This document shows, piece by piece, positions 16,447-23,779 of a DNA stretch of 64,000 nucleotides. The stretch is from Proelusimicrobium sp045612285. GTDB lineage: Bacteria > Elusimicrobiota > Elusimicrobia > Elusimicrobiales > Elusimicrobiaceae. How positions within the stretch are numbered: the first letter of the stretch is position 1; the number at the start of each line of letters is the position of its first letter. Position numbers and translations under genes: made by a program. The stretch lies in NCBI GenBank assembly GCA_045612285.1, contig JAZKYS010000014.1, positions 1-64,000 on the forward strand. The letters run 5' to 3'. The notes below the pieces were generated by a model. That model was not told the origin of the DNA and did no database searches. It saw only the letters and a program-made list of their open reading frames with translations.

Positions 16447-16644
16447 TTATTTTTTGATATCTTTTAGGCCGTTTTCAGTCATTAAAATTTTGATTTCAAG
16501 AAAATCTTTGCCGGCTTTTACGGAAATTTCCGTAGGTTTTAAATTTTTTGTTAATTCTTGCACTTGTTTATTTGAGCTAATAAAATCAAAAGTATCTTTA
16601 AGTGTTGCACCTTTAAGTTTTTCTATACTTATATTTTCAGGCAT
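16447..16644 (-). CDS. Small conserved protein, paralogue of 15642-15848
   Basis: A 65-residue protein aligned over its length with the 15642 product, including KQVQELTKNLKP versus QQIKELTKDLKP. Ribosome site AAGGGAAAA. It lies 21 bp upstream of and after nagA on the same strand and could be its operon partner. Function not recognised. Confidence 0.65.
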   Translation of the reverse strand: MPENISIEKLKGATLKDTFDFISSNKQVQELTKNLKPTEISVKAGKDFLEIKILMTENGLKDIKK

Positions 16645-16665
16645 ATTTTTCCCTTTTTATAAAAA

Positions 16666-17772
16666 TTAAATTTTCACTAAATTAAAGTTTTTATCAAAAA
16701 TATTAAAAGCAATTTTCTTGCCTTTTTTAAAAAGTCCTTCCGTCGCATTAACAAGTTTGGCAGGATTTTGCGTCGCACACAAAAACGCCACTTCCGGCGC
16801 AATATTCCAAGATATTAAATTCTTAACACCTTGCTCCATAGTCAAGGCAGAACCGGCAATAACGCCGTCTTTTTTGCGCACAAAAACACCATTTTTAAAA
16901 ATAACTTCCTCGCCATTGGCAAGCCCTTTTTTAAGGCCGCTTGGTGTTAAACTATCGGTAATAAGAACAATTTTATTTTTATTTTTTAGGGCAAAAACAA
17001 GTTTAACAATTTCCGGCAAAATGTGGTGTCCGTCTGCCAAAAGTTCTAAAGAAAAATCTTTGTTTATTAAGCCCGCACCCACAGCACTCGGTTCTCTGTG
17101 ATGAAGACCGCTCATCGCCAAGAAAAAATGCGTTATATGTTTTGCGCCAAGTTTAAATGCTTTTTTCATATCTTGGTAAGTTGCGTTAGTATGCCCTAGT
17201 TGTAAGAGAACTTTATTTTTTTTACACCAAGCAGCAAGTTTGTTAAAGTTTTTTAACTCGGGCGCAGCAGTGATAGCAACAATTTTACCGCCTGCTGCTT
17301 TATATAATTTTTCCATTAAAGTAATATCAATTTCCTTTATATCACCCGGCTTCATTACGCCCGGTTTTTTAGGCGATAAAAAAGGCCCTTCCAAATGTAG
17401 TCCAATAATTCTTGCGCCTTTTTCTTTGCCAATCACACTAGAAAAACTTTTTAATTTTTTTATCATCTCACTAGGCGCACTTGGGTATAAAGTAGGGCAA
17501 AAAGCACCAACACCGATTTTAAAAAGTGCCTTAGATAAATTAAGTAAATCTTCCTCTTTTCCATCCGCACCAAAGCCAAAAGCCCCGTGAATATGTGTTT
17601 CCACAAATTTCGGCACAAAATATTTACCTTTTAAATCAATAATTTTTGCGCCTTTAAAATTTTTAATTTCGCCAAAAATAAAATCTTCCAAAATATCCTT
17701 ATTTAAGACGGCAGAACCAAGTTTAAATTTGCCGTTTAAAAAAATATTTGCGTTTTTATAAATTGTTCTCAT
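16666..17772 (-). CDS. nagA: N-acetylglucosamine-6-phosphate deacetylase
   Basis: NagA removes acetate from GlcNAc-6-phosphate, feeding amino sugars into glycolysis or wall synthesis. The 368-residue protein has the metal site ETHIHG (family HxH), IGLHLEGPFLSPKKPG with the catalytic Glu, QLGHTNA, and ITHFFLAMSGLHHREP with the second metal His. The late segment LITDSLTPSG replaces the more common TDA(M) and keeps the Asp. No nagB lies next to it. A mannose-type PTS at 29.7-32 kb is a possible source of its substrate, which is inference. Confidence 0.9.
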   Translation of the reverse strand: MRTIYKNANIFLNGKFKLGSAVLNKDILEDFIFGEIKNFKGAKIIDLKGKYFVPKFVETHIHGAFGFGADGKEEDLLNLSKALFKIGVGAFCPTLYPSAPSEMIKKLKSFSSVIGKEKGARIIGLHLEGPFLSPKKPGVMKPGDIKEIDITLMEKLYKAAGGKIVAITAAPELKNFNKLAAWCKKNKVLLQLGHTNATYQDMKKAFKLGAKHITHFFLAMSGLHHREPSAVGAGLINKDFSLELLADGHHILPEIVKLVFALKNKNKIVLITDSLTPSGLKKGLANGEEVIFKNGVFVRKKDGVIAGSALTMEQGVKNLISWNIAPEVAFLCATQNPAKLVNATEGLFKKGKKIAFNIFDKNFNLVKI

Positions 17773-17808
17773 AAATAAATTATATAAAACTAAAGCCTAT
17801 TTTTTTGG

Positions 17809-17952
17809 TATAATATTTATATGATAAAAAACATTATTCACTCTCCCTTTATGATTTTGGCTATCTCAATTAAAGATAGTTCCGGGGTTTAATGTTTTTT
17901 AAAAAAGCTTTTTGTTAAAACCCCAAAATTTAAAAAAGTTTTGGGGTTTTAA
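17809..17952 (+). promoter_or_regulatory. Candidate attenuator leader of the peptide transporter gene
   Basis: TATAAT (17809-17814) lies seven bases before a 23-codon ORF (17821-17892, starting MIKNIIHSPF and rich in Ile). Three segments follow: GGGGTTTAA at 17884-17892 (the ORF end), TTAAAACCCC at 17915-17924, and GGGGTTTTAA at 17943-17952. Segment two can pair with one or with three, the classical attenuator choice. No long U run follows the second hairpin, so anti-translation or mRNA stability are alternatives. Confidence 0.4.
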
Positions 17953-18041
17953 ATTTAAACAAAAAGAAAAAATTAAAAGTAAAATTATTTGTTTAAAATA
18001 AAACAAAAAGAAAAAACAAATAATTAGGATTGGAGGAATCC

Positions 18042-19406
18042 ATGGAAGACGCTGCTACGCGTAATTTAACAAAACACGGCCACCCTAAAGGGCTTTATAT
18101 GCTCTTTATGGTTGAAATGTGGGAAAGGTTCAATTATTACGGTATGAGAGCCTTACTTTCCCTCTTTATGATTAGCACTATTATTGCCTTTTCTAAAGAG
18201 ACTGCAAGTAAAATATATGGTATGTTTACCGCACTTGTTTATTTGACCCCTGTTGTAGGTGGTTATTTGGCTGATAGATTTATCGGCAAACGCCATTCTA
18301 TTACAATTGGTGCCGCTCTTATGGCCCTTGGTCAATTTTCTCTTGCCTCTTATGATCTTATTAACCCGAGAGTTGCTTTAGCAATCGGATTGACTTTAAT
18401 TATTATCGGTAATGGTTTCTTTAAACCGAACATTTCTACTATCGTTGGCGAACTTTACGAACCTAATGACCCAAGAAGAGACAGCGGTTTTACCATCTTC
18501 TATATGGGTATTAACTTAGGTGCTTTCTTTGCTCCGTTTATCTGTGGTTTCTTTGGCGAACCTTCTGCCGAAACTATGCACAGCATTTTTGGCTTTCAAT
18601 TCCACTTCGCAGCCCAATGGAAATACGGCTTTATGGCCGCAGGTATTGGTATGGTAATCGGCTTGATTTGGTATCTCGTTTCCCAAAAGAAATATCTTGG
18701 CGAAATCGGCTTATACCCCGTTACCAGCAAAAAATCTGTTGAACATGTGCAGGATGCTCCTTTAACAGAAGAAGAAAAAGATAAAATCAAAGCAATCTTT
18801 ACTTTCGTATTTTTTGCTGTATTCTTCTTTGCCTTCTTTGAACAAGCGGGCACATCCCTTAACTTCTTTGCTTTGGAAGCAACAAAACTTGAGCTTTTCG
18901 GCATTTCTTTAAAAGCCTCTTACTTCCAAGCAGTTAACCCGATATTTGTTATGCTTCTTGCTCCTTTGTTTGCGAAAATGTGGATAAAGTTAGGCGATAA
19001 AGAGCCCTCTATCCCGACTAAGTTTGGCTTTGGTTTATTCTTACAAGGTTTAGGCTTCGTTGTTATTGCCATAGGCGCAAGCATCTTCTTAACCAGCGGT
19101 CCTGTAAGTGCTTTGTGGTTAATCTTTACCTATTTATTCTGCACTATGGGTGAACTTTGCTTGTCCCCTGTCGGTTTATCAATGGTTACCAAACTTGCCC
19201 CGCTTAAATTCTTATCTTTATTTATGGGCGTTTGGCTTATGGCAAGTTTCTTCGGTAATATCTTGGCAGGTCTTCTTGCCAGCAGATATGAAACCTGGAA
19301 ACTTACAACCTTGTTCTCCGTGCCGGCAATCGGTTCTATCGTATTCGGTATAATTATGTGGATTATGACCCGCAAGATCCAAAAATGGATGCACGGCGTA
19401 AAATAA
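18042..19406 (+). CDS. POT/PTR family proton-dependent peptide transporter
   Basis: This 454-residue, 12-14-segment membrane protein imports di- and tripeptides with protons. The E1xxERFxYY signature appears as EMWERFNYYGMRALL, followed by GGYLADRFIGKRHSI (motif 1) and FYMGINLGAFFAPFICG (PTR2 motif). The late FFAFFEQAGTSLNFFA matches the substrate-binding segment of TM7. I start at the ATG at 18042, nine bases after GGAGG; a TTG at 18030 overlaps that site. A long leader and a strong terminator bracket it as a single-gene unit. Confidence 0.92.
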   Translation: MEDAATRNLTKHGHPKGLYMLFMVEMWERFNYYGMRALLSLFMISTIIAFSKETASKIYGMFTALVYLTPVVGGYLADRFIGKRHSITIGAALMALGQFSLASYDLINPRVALAIGLTLIIIGNGFFKPNISTIVGELYEPNDPRRDSGFTIFYMGINLGAFFAPFICGFFGEPSAETMHSIFGFQFHFAAQWKYGFMAAGIGMVIGLIWYLVSQKKYLGEIGLYPVTSKKSVEHVQDAPLTEEEKDKIKAIFTFVFFAVFFFAFFEQAGTSLNFFALEATKLELFGISLKASYFQAVNPIFVMLLAPLFAKMWIKLGDKEPSIPTKFGFGLFLQGLGFVVIAIGASIFLTSGPVSALWLIFTYLFCTMGELCLSPVGLSMVTKLAPLKFLSLFMGVWLMASFFGNILAGLLASRYETWKLTTLFSVPAIGSIVFGIIMWIMTRKIQKWMHGVK

Positions 19407-19432
19407 ATTATATTTATAGTTTATTTCCAATT

Positions 19433-19468
19433 AAACACCCTTTGTTTTTAACAAAGGGTGTTTTTTTT
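19433..19468 (+). terminator. Intrinsic terminator
   Basis: AACACCCTTTG and CAAAGGGTGTT form a strong stem followed by eight T after the transporter gene. Confidence 0.88.
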
Positions 19469-19502
19469 ATCAAATAAGAGCAAAATTTATTATAATAATA
19501 GC

Positions 19503-19743
19503 ATAAGCATTTTTTGCTTATAAAAATTTAATCTGTTTTTGGAACCTTGTTTTTTGGAACAGGGTGGCATTGCCGAAAGGTAATCCAGATCGAAGCCAAA
19601 AACAGCCGTTTTAGGCACTTTATAGTGGACTTTATAACCCCACTTTATTGTGTTAGTGTTTGCCGTCCGTATGGACGGCAAATCACGGCTGTCTATATTT
19701 TGAGGCATTCGATCTGGCTCAAATATAGCAGCCGTTTTTTATT
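19503..19743 (+). ncRNA. Structured leader RNA with terminator-loop pseudoknot, copy 1
   Basis: A TATAAT at 19491-19496 is followed by a 5' hairpin (19503-19509/19515-19521) and a 10-bp helix CTGTTTTTGG/CCAAAAACAG (19533-19542/19596-19605). Next come a variable hairpin region, a 10-bp hairpin (19659-19668/19673-19682) and an intrinsic terminator ACGGCTG/CAGCCGT (19685-19691/19729-19735) with a T6 run. The terminator loop (19708-19717) is complementary over 10 bases to 19585-19594. The same helices with different sequences recur in copies at 21983 and 37037. The gene at 19800 follows on the same strand. I do not recognise this as a known RNA family. Confidence 0.78.
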
Positions 19744-19799
19744 GGATAAAAAACATTTGCTATATTTTCTCAAAAACATTTTAAATAATGGGGGAAAAT

Positions 19800-20141
19800 A
19801 TGGAAGAACTCACACAAAAAATTATTTCTTATATGAAGGAAAAATATACTGCTAATAATAAAAAATGGTATATTGGGCTAACAGATGAACCAAAAGATAT
19901 AAAAAAAGAATTTCAGAAATCAAAGGAAATTGTCTGTGAATATTTTAAATCTTGGCCGTGTAAAAATAAAACTCAAGGTAAAAAAATATTAAAAGAACTT
20001 TCCATTTTTGATTTTACAATTTGTAAAAAAATACCAGCAACTTTTATTTTTGTTTTCTTAGCTATTGGTAAAAGAGAACATAAAACTTGGAAAATGTTAA
20101 ATCTTTTAAAACGTGCAGATTATTTAATATTGAAAAAATAA
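19800..20141 (+). CDS. Small GIY-YIG-like protein after structured RNA, paralogue of 36678
   Basis: A 113-residue basic protein containing KKWYIGLTDEP near residue 21, which resembles the two strands of the GIY-YIG nuclease fold (here KWY and YIG). The expected Arg of the following helix is not evident and the later catalytic Glu is unclear, so it may be a binding rather than cutting domain. The ATG at 19800 is chosen because GGGGGA precedes it and it aligns with the paralogue's start; an upstream ATG at 19788 overlaps that site. It lies 57 bp after the structured RNA's terminator. About half its residues match the 36678 product by eye. Confidence 0.7.
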   Translation: MEELTQKIISYMKEKYTANNKKWYIGLTDEPKDIKKEFQKSKEIVCEYFKSWPCKNKTQGKKILKELSIFDFTICKKIPATFIFVFLAIGKREHKTWKMLNLLKRADYLILKK

Positions 20142-20174
20142 AAGTTTAAATAAATAAGTATATAAATAAACAAA

Positions 20175-20209
20175 TAAAAAGCCCCCGGCGTATTTGCGGG
20201 GGCTTTTAA
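20175..20209. terminator. Intrinsic terminator between convergent genes
   Basis: AAAAGCCCCCG and CGGGGGCTTTT form a stem usable from both strands, between the gene ending at 20141 and rpsI. Confidence 0.8.
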
Positions 20210-20232
20210 ATTCGTCCAAATTAACCAACAGA

Positions 20233-20625
20233 TTAACGTTTGGAGAATTGGAAGCGTCTTCTTGCTTTGGGTTGACCGGGTTTCTTTCTTTCAACCATTC
20301 TAGGGTCGCGGGTTAAGAAACCGGCTTTCTTCATAATTTTATGATTTTCCTCGCCCATAAGAGCAAGAGATCTTGCAATTGCGTGGCGCACTGCACCGGC
20401 TTGGGATGCAATACCACCGCCTTGAACCTTTACACTAACATCATAAGCTTTTTCAGCTTTGAGTTCGGTAAGGGGCTCCATAACCGTATCTTGGTATCTG
20501 GGGCAACCGCGGAAATAATCATTAAGCGGTTTTTGGTTAATTGTAATTTTACCGGCACCTTTGATAACTTCTGCTTGTGCCACAGAGGTTTTTCTTCTAC
20601 CGGTTGTTATTTTAGTTTCTGCCAT
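20233..20625 (-). CDS. rpsI: 30S ribosomal protein uS9
   Basis: The 130-residue protein has the S9 hallmarks: TGRRKTSVAQAEV at the start, KVQGGGIASQAGAVRHAIARSL in the middle and the conserved basic C-terminal tail ending KARRRFQFSKR, which reaches the P-site tRNA. It follows rplM after 9 bp, the conserved bacterial order rplM-rpsI. Confidence 0.97.
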   Translation of the reverse strand: MAETKITTGRRKTSVAQAEVIKGAGKITINQKPLNDYFRGCPRYQDTVMEPLTELKAEKAYDVSVKVQGGGIASQAGAVRHAIARSLALMGEENHKIMKKAGFLTRDPRMVERKKPGQPKARRRFQFSKR

Positions 20626-20634
20626 AAATCCACC

Positions 20635-21060
20635 TTATTTTGTAAATCTTTCATTAAAAGAATGTTCTTCGTTAGCGAAAACTCTAAGTCTTTTCATTCT
20701 TCTAGCGCGCAACTTGTTATCATCAAGCATGCGATAAACTGCTTTTTCAATGACTTTTGTAGGATCTTTAGCCATTAACATTTCAAAAGAAGTTTCCTTG
20801 CCGCCTTTAGCATAACCGGAGTGAGAGAAATAAATCTTTTCGGTTGCTTTATTGCCGCTAACTTTAATTTTAGAGGCATTTGTTACCACGACAAAATCAC
20901 CGCAATCAATATTGGGTGTAAAGGTGGGTTTGTGTTTACCCATTAAGTAAACTGCAAGTTGTGTTGCAAGTCTGCCTAAGGTTTTACCGTTGGCATCAAT
21001 ATGGTGCCATTTTCTTGTTGCTTCAACTTCCTTAACGGAAGGTAAATATGTTTTTGTCAT
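20635..21060 (-). CDS. rplM: 50S ribosomal protein uL13
   Basis: A 141-residue L13 with WHHIDANGKTLGRLATQLA, LMGKHKPTFTPNIDCGDFVVV and the AVYRMLDDNKLRARRMKRL C-terminal region. First gene of the rplM-rpsI operon. Confidence 0.97.
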   Translation of the reverse strand: MTKTYLPSVKEVEATRKWHHIDANGKTLGRLATQLAVYLMGKHKPTFTPNIDCGDFVVVTNASKIKVSGNKATEKIYFSHSGYAKGGKETSFEMLMAKDPTKVIEKAVYRMLDDNKLRARRMKRLRVFANEEHSFNERFTK

Positions 21061-21115
21061 TACTTTTTCTCGTACTTTTATAGGATTGACTCGGGTCCTA
21101 TTTCAGTATAATTTG

Positions 21116-21131
21116 CGCTACCACTGCGCTG
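21116..21131. other. tRNA D-arm-like fragment
   Basis: GCGCTACCACTGCGC here is identical to the D-arm portion of the tRNA-Val gene at 2170-2184, but no complete tRNA can be built around it. It lies just downstream (in window coordinates, upstream) of tRNA-Tyr and may be a tRNA relic. Confidence 0.4.
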
Positions 21132-21144
21132 ATATTTAAGGAAT

Positions 21145-21226
21145 GGTTGGGATAGGATTCGAACCTATGTAGGGCACGCCCGACGGTTTTACAGACCGTT
21201 GCTTTTGACCACTCAGCCACCCAACC
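21145..21226 (-). tRNA. tRNA-Tyr (anticodon GTA)
   Basis: The reverse complement has acceptor GGTTGGG/CCCAACC, anticodon stem ACGGT/ACCGT with loop CTGTAAA (anticodon GTA), a long variable arm as expected for bacterial tRNA-Tyr, and T arm ATAGG-TTCGAAT-CCTAT. CCA is not encoded. Confidence 0.94.
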
Positions 21227-21403
21227 GTTCCAAAAAATTTGTTAAAGAGCAGAAAACTCTTGCGGCACTTTTCTGCGCCGTGCAGTTTTATTTGCTTTTA
21301 AATATTATAACAAAATTATAAAAAATTGGCAAATTATAATTTGTTATTTTTCTATTTTAATAAATAGTTATAAATTTATTATACTATTTTTTGTTTAAGT
21401 TAA

Positions 21404-21892
21404 TTAAAAATCCATCGTTGTAGAATAAGATGCAAAACAAGGTTTTATACCGACGGTATAACAAGTGGTTGGGTCTGAACTTAAAGTGCTTGATCCTTGT
21501 GTAAAATCATTGCAGGCAGTTGCCCGTGCGGAATTTTTATCGTTTGTTTTTGCTTCACATTCAGTATATTTACGACCCATATAAGACCATATAGCAAAAT
21601 TCTCATTATAACATCTAACATAGCCGCCGGATTCAGCCCCGATCGCGCAATTAACCTTTTCATCATTAACGGTAATATCAAGTTGGCTTAAATTATTTGC
21701 ATACTGTCCTGTTTGCATATAATATCTTTGCTGGGCTTGTTTTACACTTTTTGTTAAAGAAATTATTTGTGCCAGTTCGGATTTTGCCACCGCTTTTGAA
21801 TATTGCGGAACGGCAATCGCTGCCAAAATACCAATAATTAAAACTACTACTAAAAGTTCAACCAAAGTAAAGGCTTTTTTATTTTTAAACAT
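21404..21892 (-). CDS. Type IV pilin-like protein (orphan prepilin)
   Basis: The 162-residue prepilin begins MFKNKKA|FTLVELLVVVLIIGILAAIA, with Val instead of Ile at mature position 4 and Ala before the cleavage site. The shared block AQQRYYMQTGQY...LDI is present; the C-terminal part has its own Cys pattern. It is the only pilin here without a homopolymer promoter. Instead the third structured RNA copy lies upstream on the same strand. AAGGAG lies nine bases before the ATG. Confidence 0.9.
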   Translation of the reverse strand: MFKNKKAFTLVELLVVVLIIGILAAIAVPQYSKAVAKSELAQIISLTKSVKQAQQRYYMQTGQYANNLSQLDITVNDEKVNCAIGAESGGYVRCYNENFAIWSYMGRKYTECEAKTNDKNSARATACNDFTQGSSTLSSDPTTCYTVGIKPCFASYSTTMDF

Positions 21893-21982
21893 ATATTATC
21901 TCCTTAATTTTAATTTATCATAAGCAAGTCAGAACAACATTTTTGTAAGCCGTTTTTAATTTTCTCTTTTCTTTAATGGGAT

Positions 21983-22222
21983 AAAATAAAAAACGGCTGC
22001 TATGCTTGGGACTAAATCAGAGACCCAAACATAACAGCCGTGGTTTGCCGCCCTAAAGAGCGGCAAACACTCGGCACAAAACAATGGGGTAATTAGTCCC
22101 ATTATTTTGTGCCTCAAACGAACTATTTTTTGGTCTGATTTAGTCTTTTGATTTCTCAAAAGTCTGTTTTGCTAAGCAAAACCCCAAAAAAAGTTAAATT
22201 TTTATAAGTCAATAAAGACTTA
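21983..22222 (-). ncRNA. Structured leader RNA with terminator-loop pseudoknot, copy 2 (orphan)
   Basis: Read on the minus strand it has the same order of helices as the copies at 19503 and 37037: 5' hairpin (22205-22210/22217-22222), outer helix (22184-22191/22126-22133), hairpin (22060-22068/22043-22051), and a terminator (22035-22041/21993-21999) followed by TTTTTTATTTTAT. The terminator loop 22010-22021 is complementary over 12 bases to 22134-22145. Unlike the other copies, the gene downstream is a pilin, not a GIY-YIG-like gene. Confidence 0.75.
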
Positions 22223-22311
22223 AATATTTTTTACAACAAACACCTTAAATATTATAAATTTATTTTACCAAAATATTATAAAACTTTATCAAATAAAATA
22301 AAATTATTTAC

Positions 22312-23586
22312 TTAATTTTCTTGATTTTCTTGTGAAATTTCTTTCGAATTTTCTTCCGAATTTTTTTCTAATTTTTCTTCCGAAACTTCTTGTTTCTTTG
22401 CGTCTTCTTGGATATCAAACAAAAGTCTTACAACTTCTGTCCTGTTTTTTTCTGAAGCAGCAAGAATTGCGGATAATCCGTTTTCATCTTGTGCGTTAAT
22501 ATCGGCACCGGCATCTAACAATTTTTTAACAATTTCGGTATGACCGGAGGCGGCCGCTTTTATAAGAGCCGTTTGCCCAAATTCATTTGCCAAATTGACT
22601 TGCGCACCTTTTGTAATCAAAGCATTTAAAATATCAGTCCACCCGTTTTGGGCAGCAACAATAAGGGCAGTATTTCCGATATCATCTTTAGTGTTAACAT
22701 CGGCCCCGCTGTCAATTAAAATTTTTGCGACCTCTGTTTTACCGGTTAAAGTTGCTTCCATAAGGGCAGTATTTCGTGCCGTATTTTTTGCGTTAATCTT
22801 TGCGCCTTTATTTAGTAAAAGTTCAGTAATTTTTGCTTGTCCGTTTTTAGCAGCGACAATAAGCGGAGTATCACCGAACTCATTTGTAGTGATATTAGGG
22901 TCTGCCCCTGCCGTTAAAAGTATTTCTGCGATTTCAGCATTAGGAGTAAAAATTAAAGCTGTTTGATTGTATTTATTTTTTTCATTAATCTTGGCGCCGG
23001 CTTCTAAAAGCATTTTAATAATTTCCTTATGACCTTGTTGGGAGGCTTCCATAAGGGCGGTGTTTCCTGTTGAATTTTTTATATTAACATTTGCCCCTTT
23101 ATCAATTAAAAGTTTTGCGATATCTGCTTTGCCAAATTGTGAAGCACATATAAGGGGCGTATCTAAACTTCTGTTTGGAGCATTTACACTAGCCCCCTTT
23201 TCAAGCAATAGATTAGCAATTTCCATGAAATCATTTTTTGTAGCAATAATAAGCGGTGTTTCGCCGTAATCATCGGTTTTGTTGATAAGCGCTTTATCTT
23301 GTTCAATAATATCTTTTGTATCCTGCAAGTTGGCATTTTTTATAGCATTTATTAATCTGTCCGGGTCTTCCGGGACAGTAGCTCTTCTTTCGCTAAACAT
23401 AAAAAAGTGCATATCATCGGGCATCATTCCCGCATCTCTATTTGACCTACTAGGGAAATTTCTTTCACTACTGGAAGTATAACTATCCATCATACTTTCT
23501 TGTCTGCTGTCTTTAGAACTAAATTTTGGCGAGTTATCACACCCCGCTATTATAAAAACGCACATTACTATAAAAAGTTTCTTCAT
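22312..23586 (-). CDS. Ankyrin-repeat lipoprotein
   Basis: This 424-residue protein starts MKKLFIVMCVFIIAGC, with lipobox IAGC, so it is probably lipid-anchored. A Ser-rich linker leads to about ten ankyrin repeats (roughly residues 75-390) with the GxTPLIxAxxxG...LLLxxGAxxN consensus, for example GDTPLIVAAKNGQAKITELL. The tail is Glu/Lys/Ser-rich and low complexity. The ATG at 23586 follows AAGGGG; an in-frame upstream start would lack both ribosome site and signal peptide. Ankyrin stacks mediate protein binding; the partner is unknown. Confidence 0.85.
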   Translation of the reverse strand: MKKLFIVMCVFIIAGCDNSPKFSSKDSRQESMMDSYTSSSERNFPSRSNRDAGMMPDDMHFFMFSERRATVPEDPDRLINAIKNANLQDTKDIIEQDKALINKTDDYGETPLIIATKNDFMEIANLLLEKGASVNAPNRSLDTPLICASQFGKADIAKLLIDKGANVNIKNSTGNTALMEASQQGHKEIIKMLLEAGAKINEKNKYNQTALIFTPNAEIAEILLTAGADPNITTNEFGDTPLIVAAKNGQAKITELLLNKGAKINAKNTARNTALMEATLTGKTEVAKILIDSGADVNTKDDIGNTALIVAAQNGWTDILNALITKGAQVNLANEFGQTALIKAAASGHTEIVKKLLDAGADINAQDENGLSAILAASEKNRTEVVRLLFDIQEDAKKQEVSEEKLEKNSEENSKEISQENQEN

Positions 23587-23727
23587 ATTAAAACCCCTTA
23601 TTTTATTTTCAAAGAGGGCAGAATAAGTAGGCACTATAAAAATTGTATCAAATTAAATAGAAATACTTAATTAATTTATAAAATTATATAATTTTTTTAT
23701 TAATATCCTTTGTGCTGTTTAAATTAA

Positions 23728-23766
23728 AAAACAGCACGGGCAAAATTTTTACCTGTGCTGTTTTTA
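23728..23766 (-). terminator. Intrinsic terminator of alaS
   Basis: On the minus strand AAACAGCACAGG and the matching CCGTGCTGTTT form a stem followed by a T run, directly after the alaS stop codon. Confidence 0.75.
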
Positions 23767-23779
23767 CTCTTGTTGCTAA

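Noticed and set aside
19503..19743. Idea that the structured RNA is a retron, CRISPR tracrRNA or group I intron
   Set aside because: No reverse transcriptase, Cas gene or repeat array nearby, and the helices do not follow intron core order.
21086..21112. TTGACT-15-TATAAT on the plus strand before tRNA-Tyr
   Set aside because: No plus-strand gene follows, and a 15-bp spacer is short; taken as chance.
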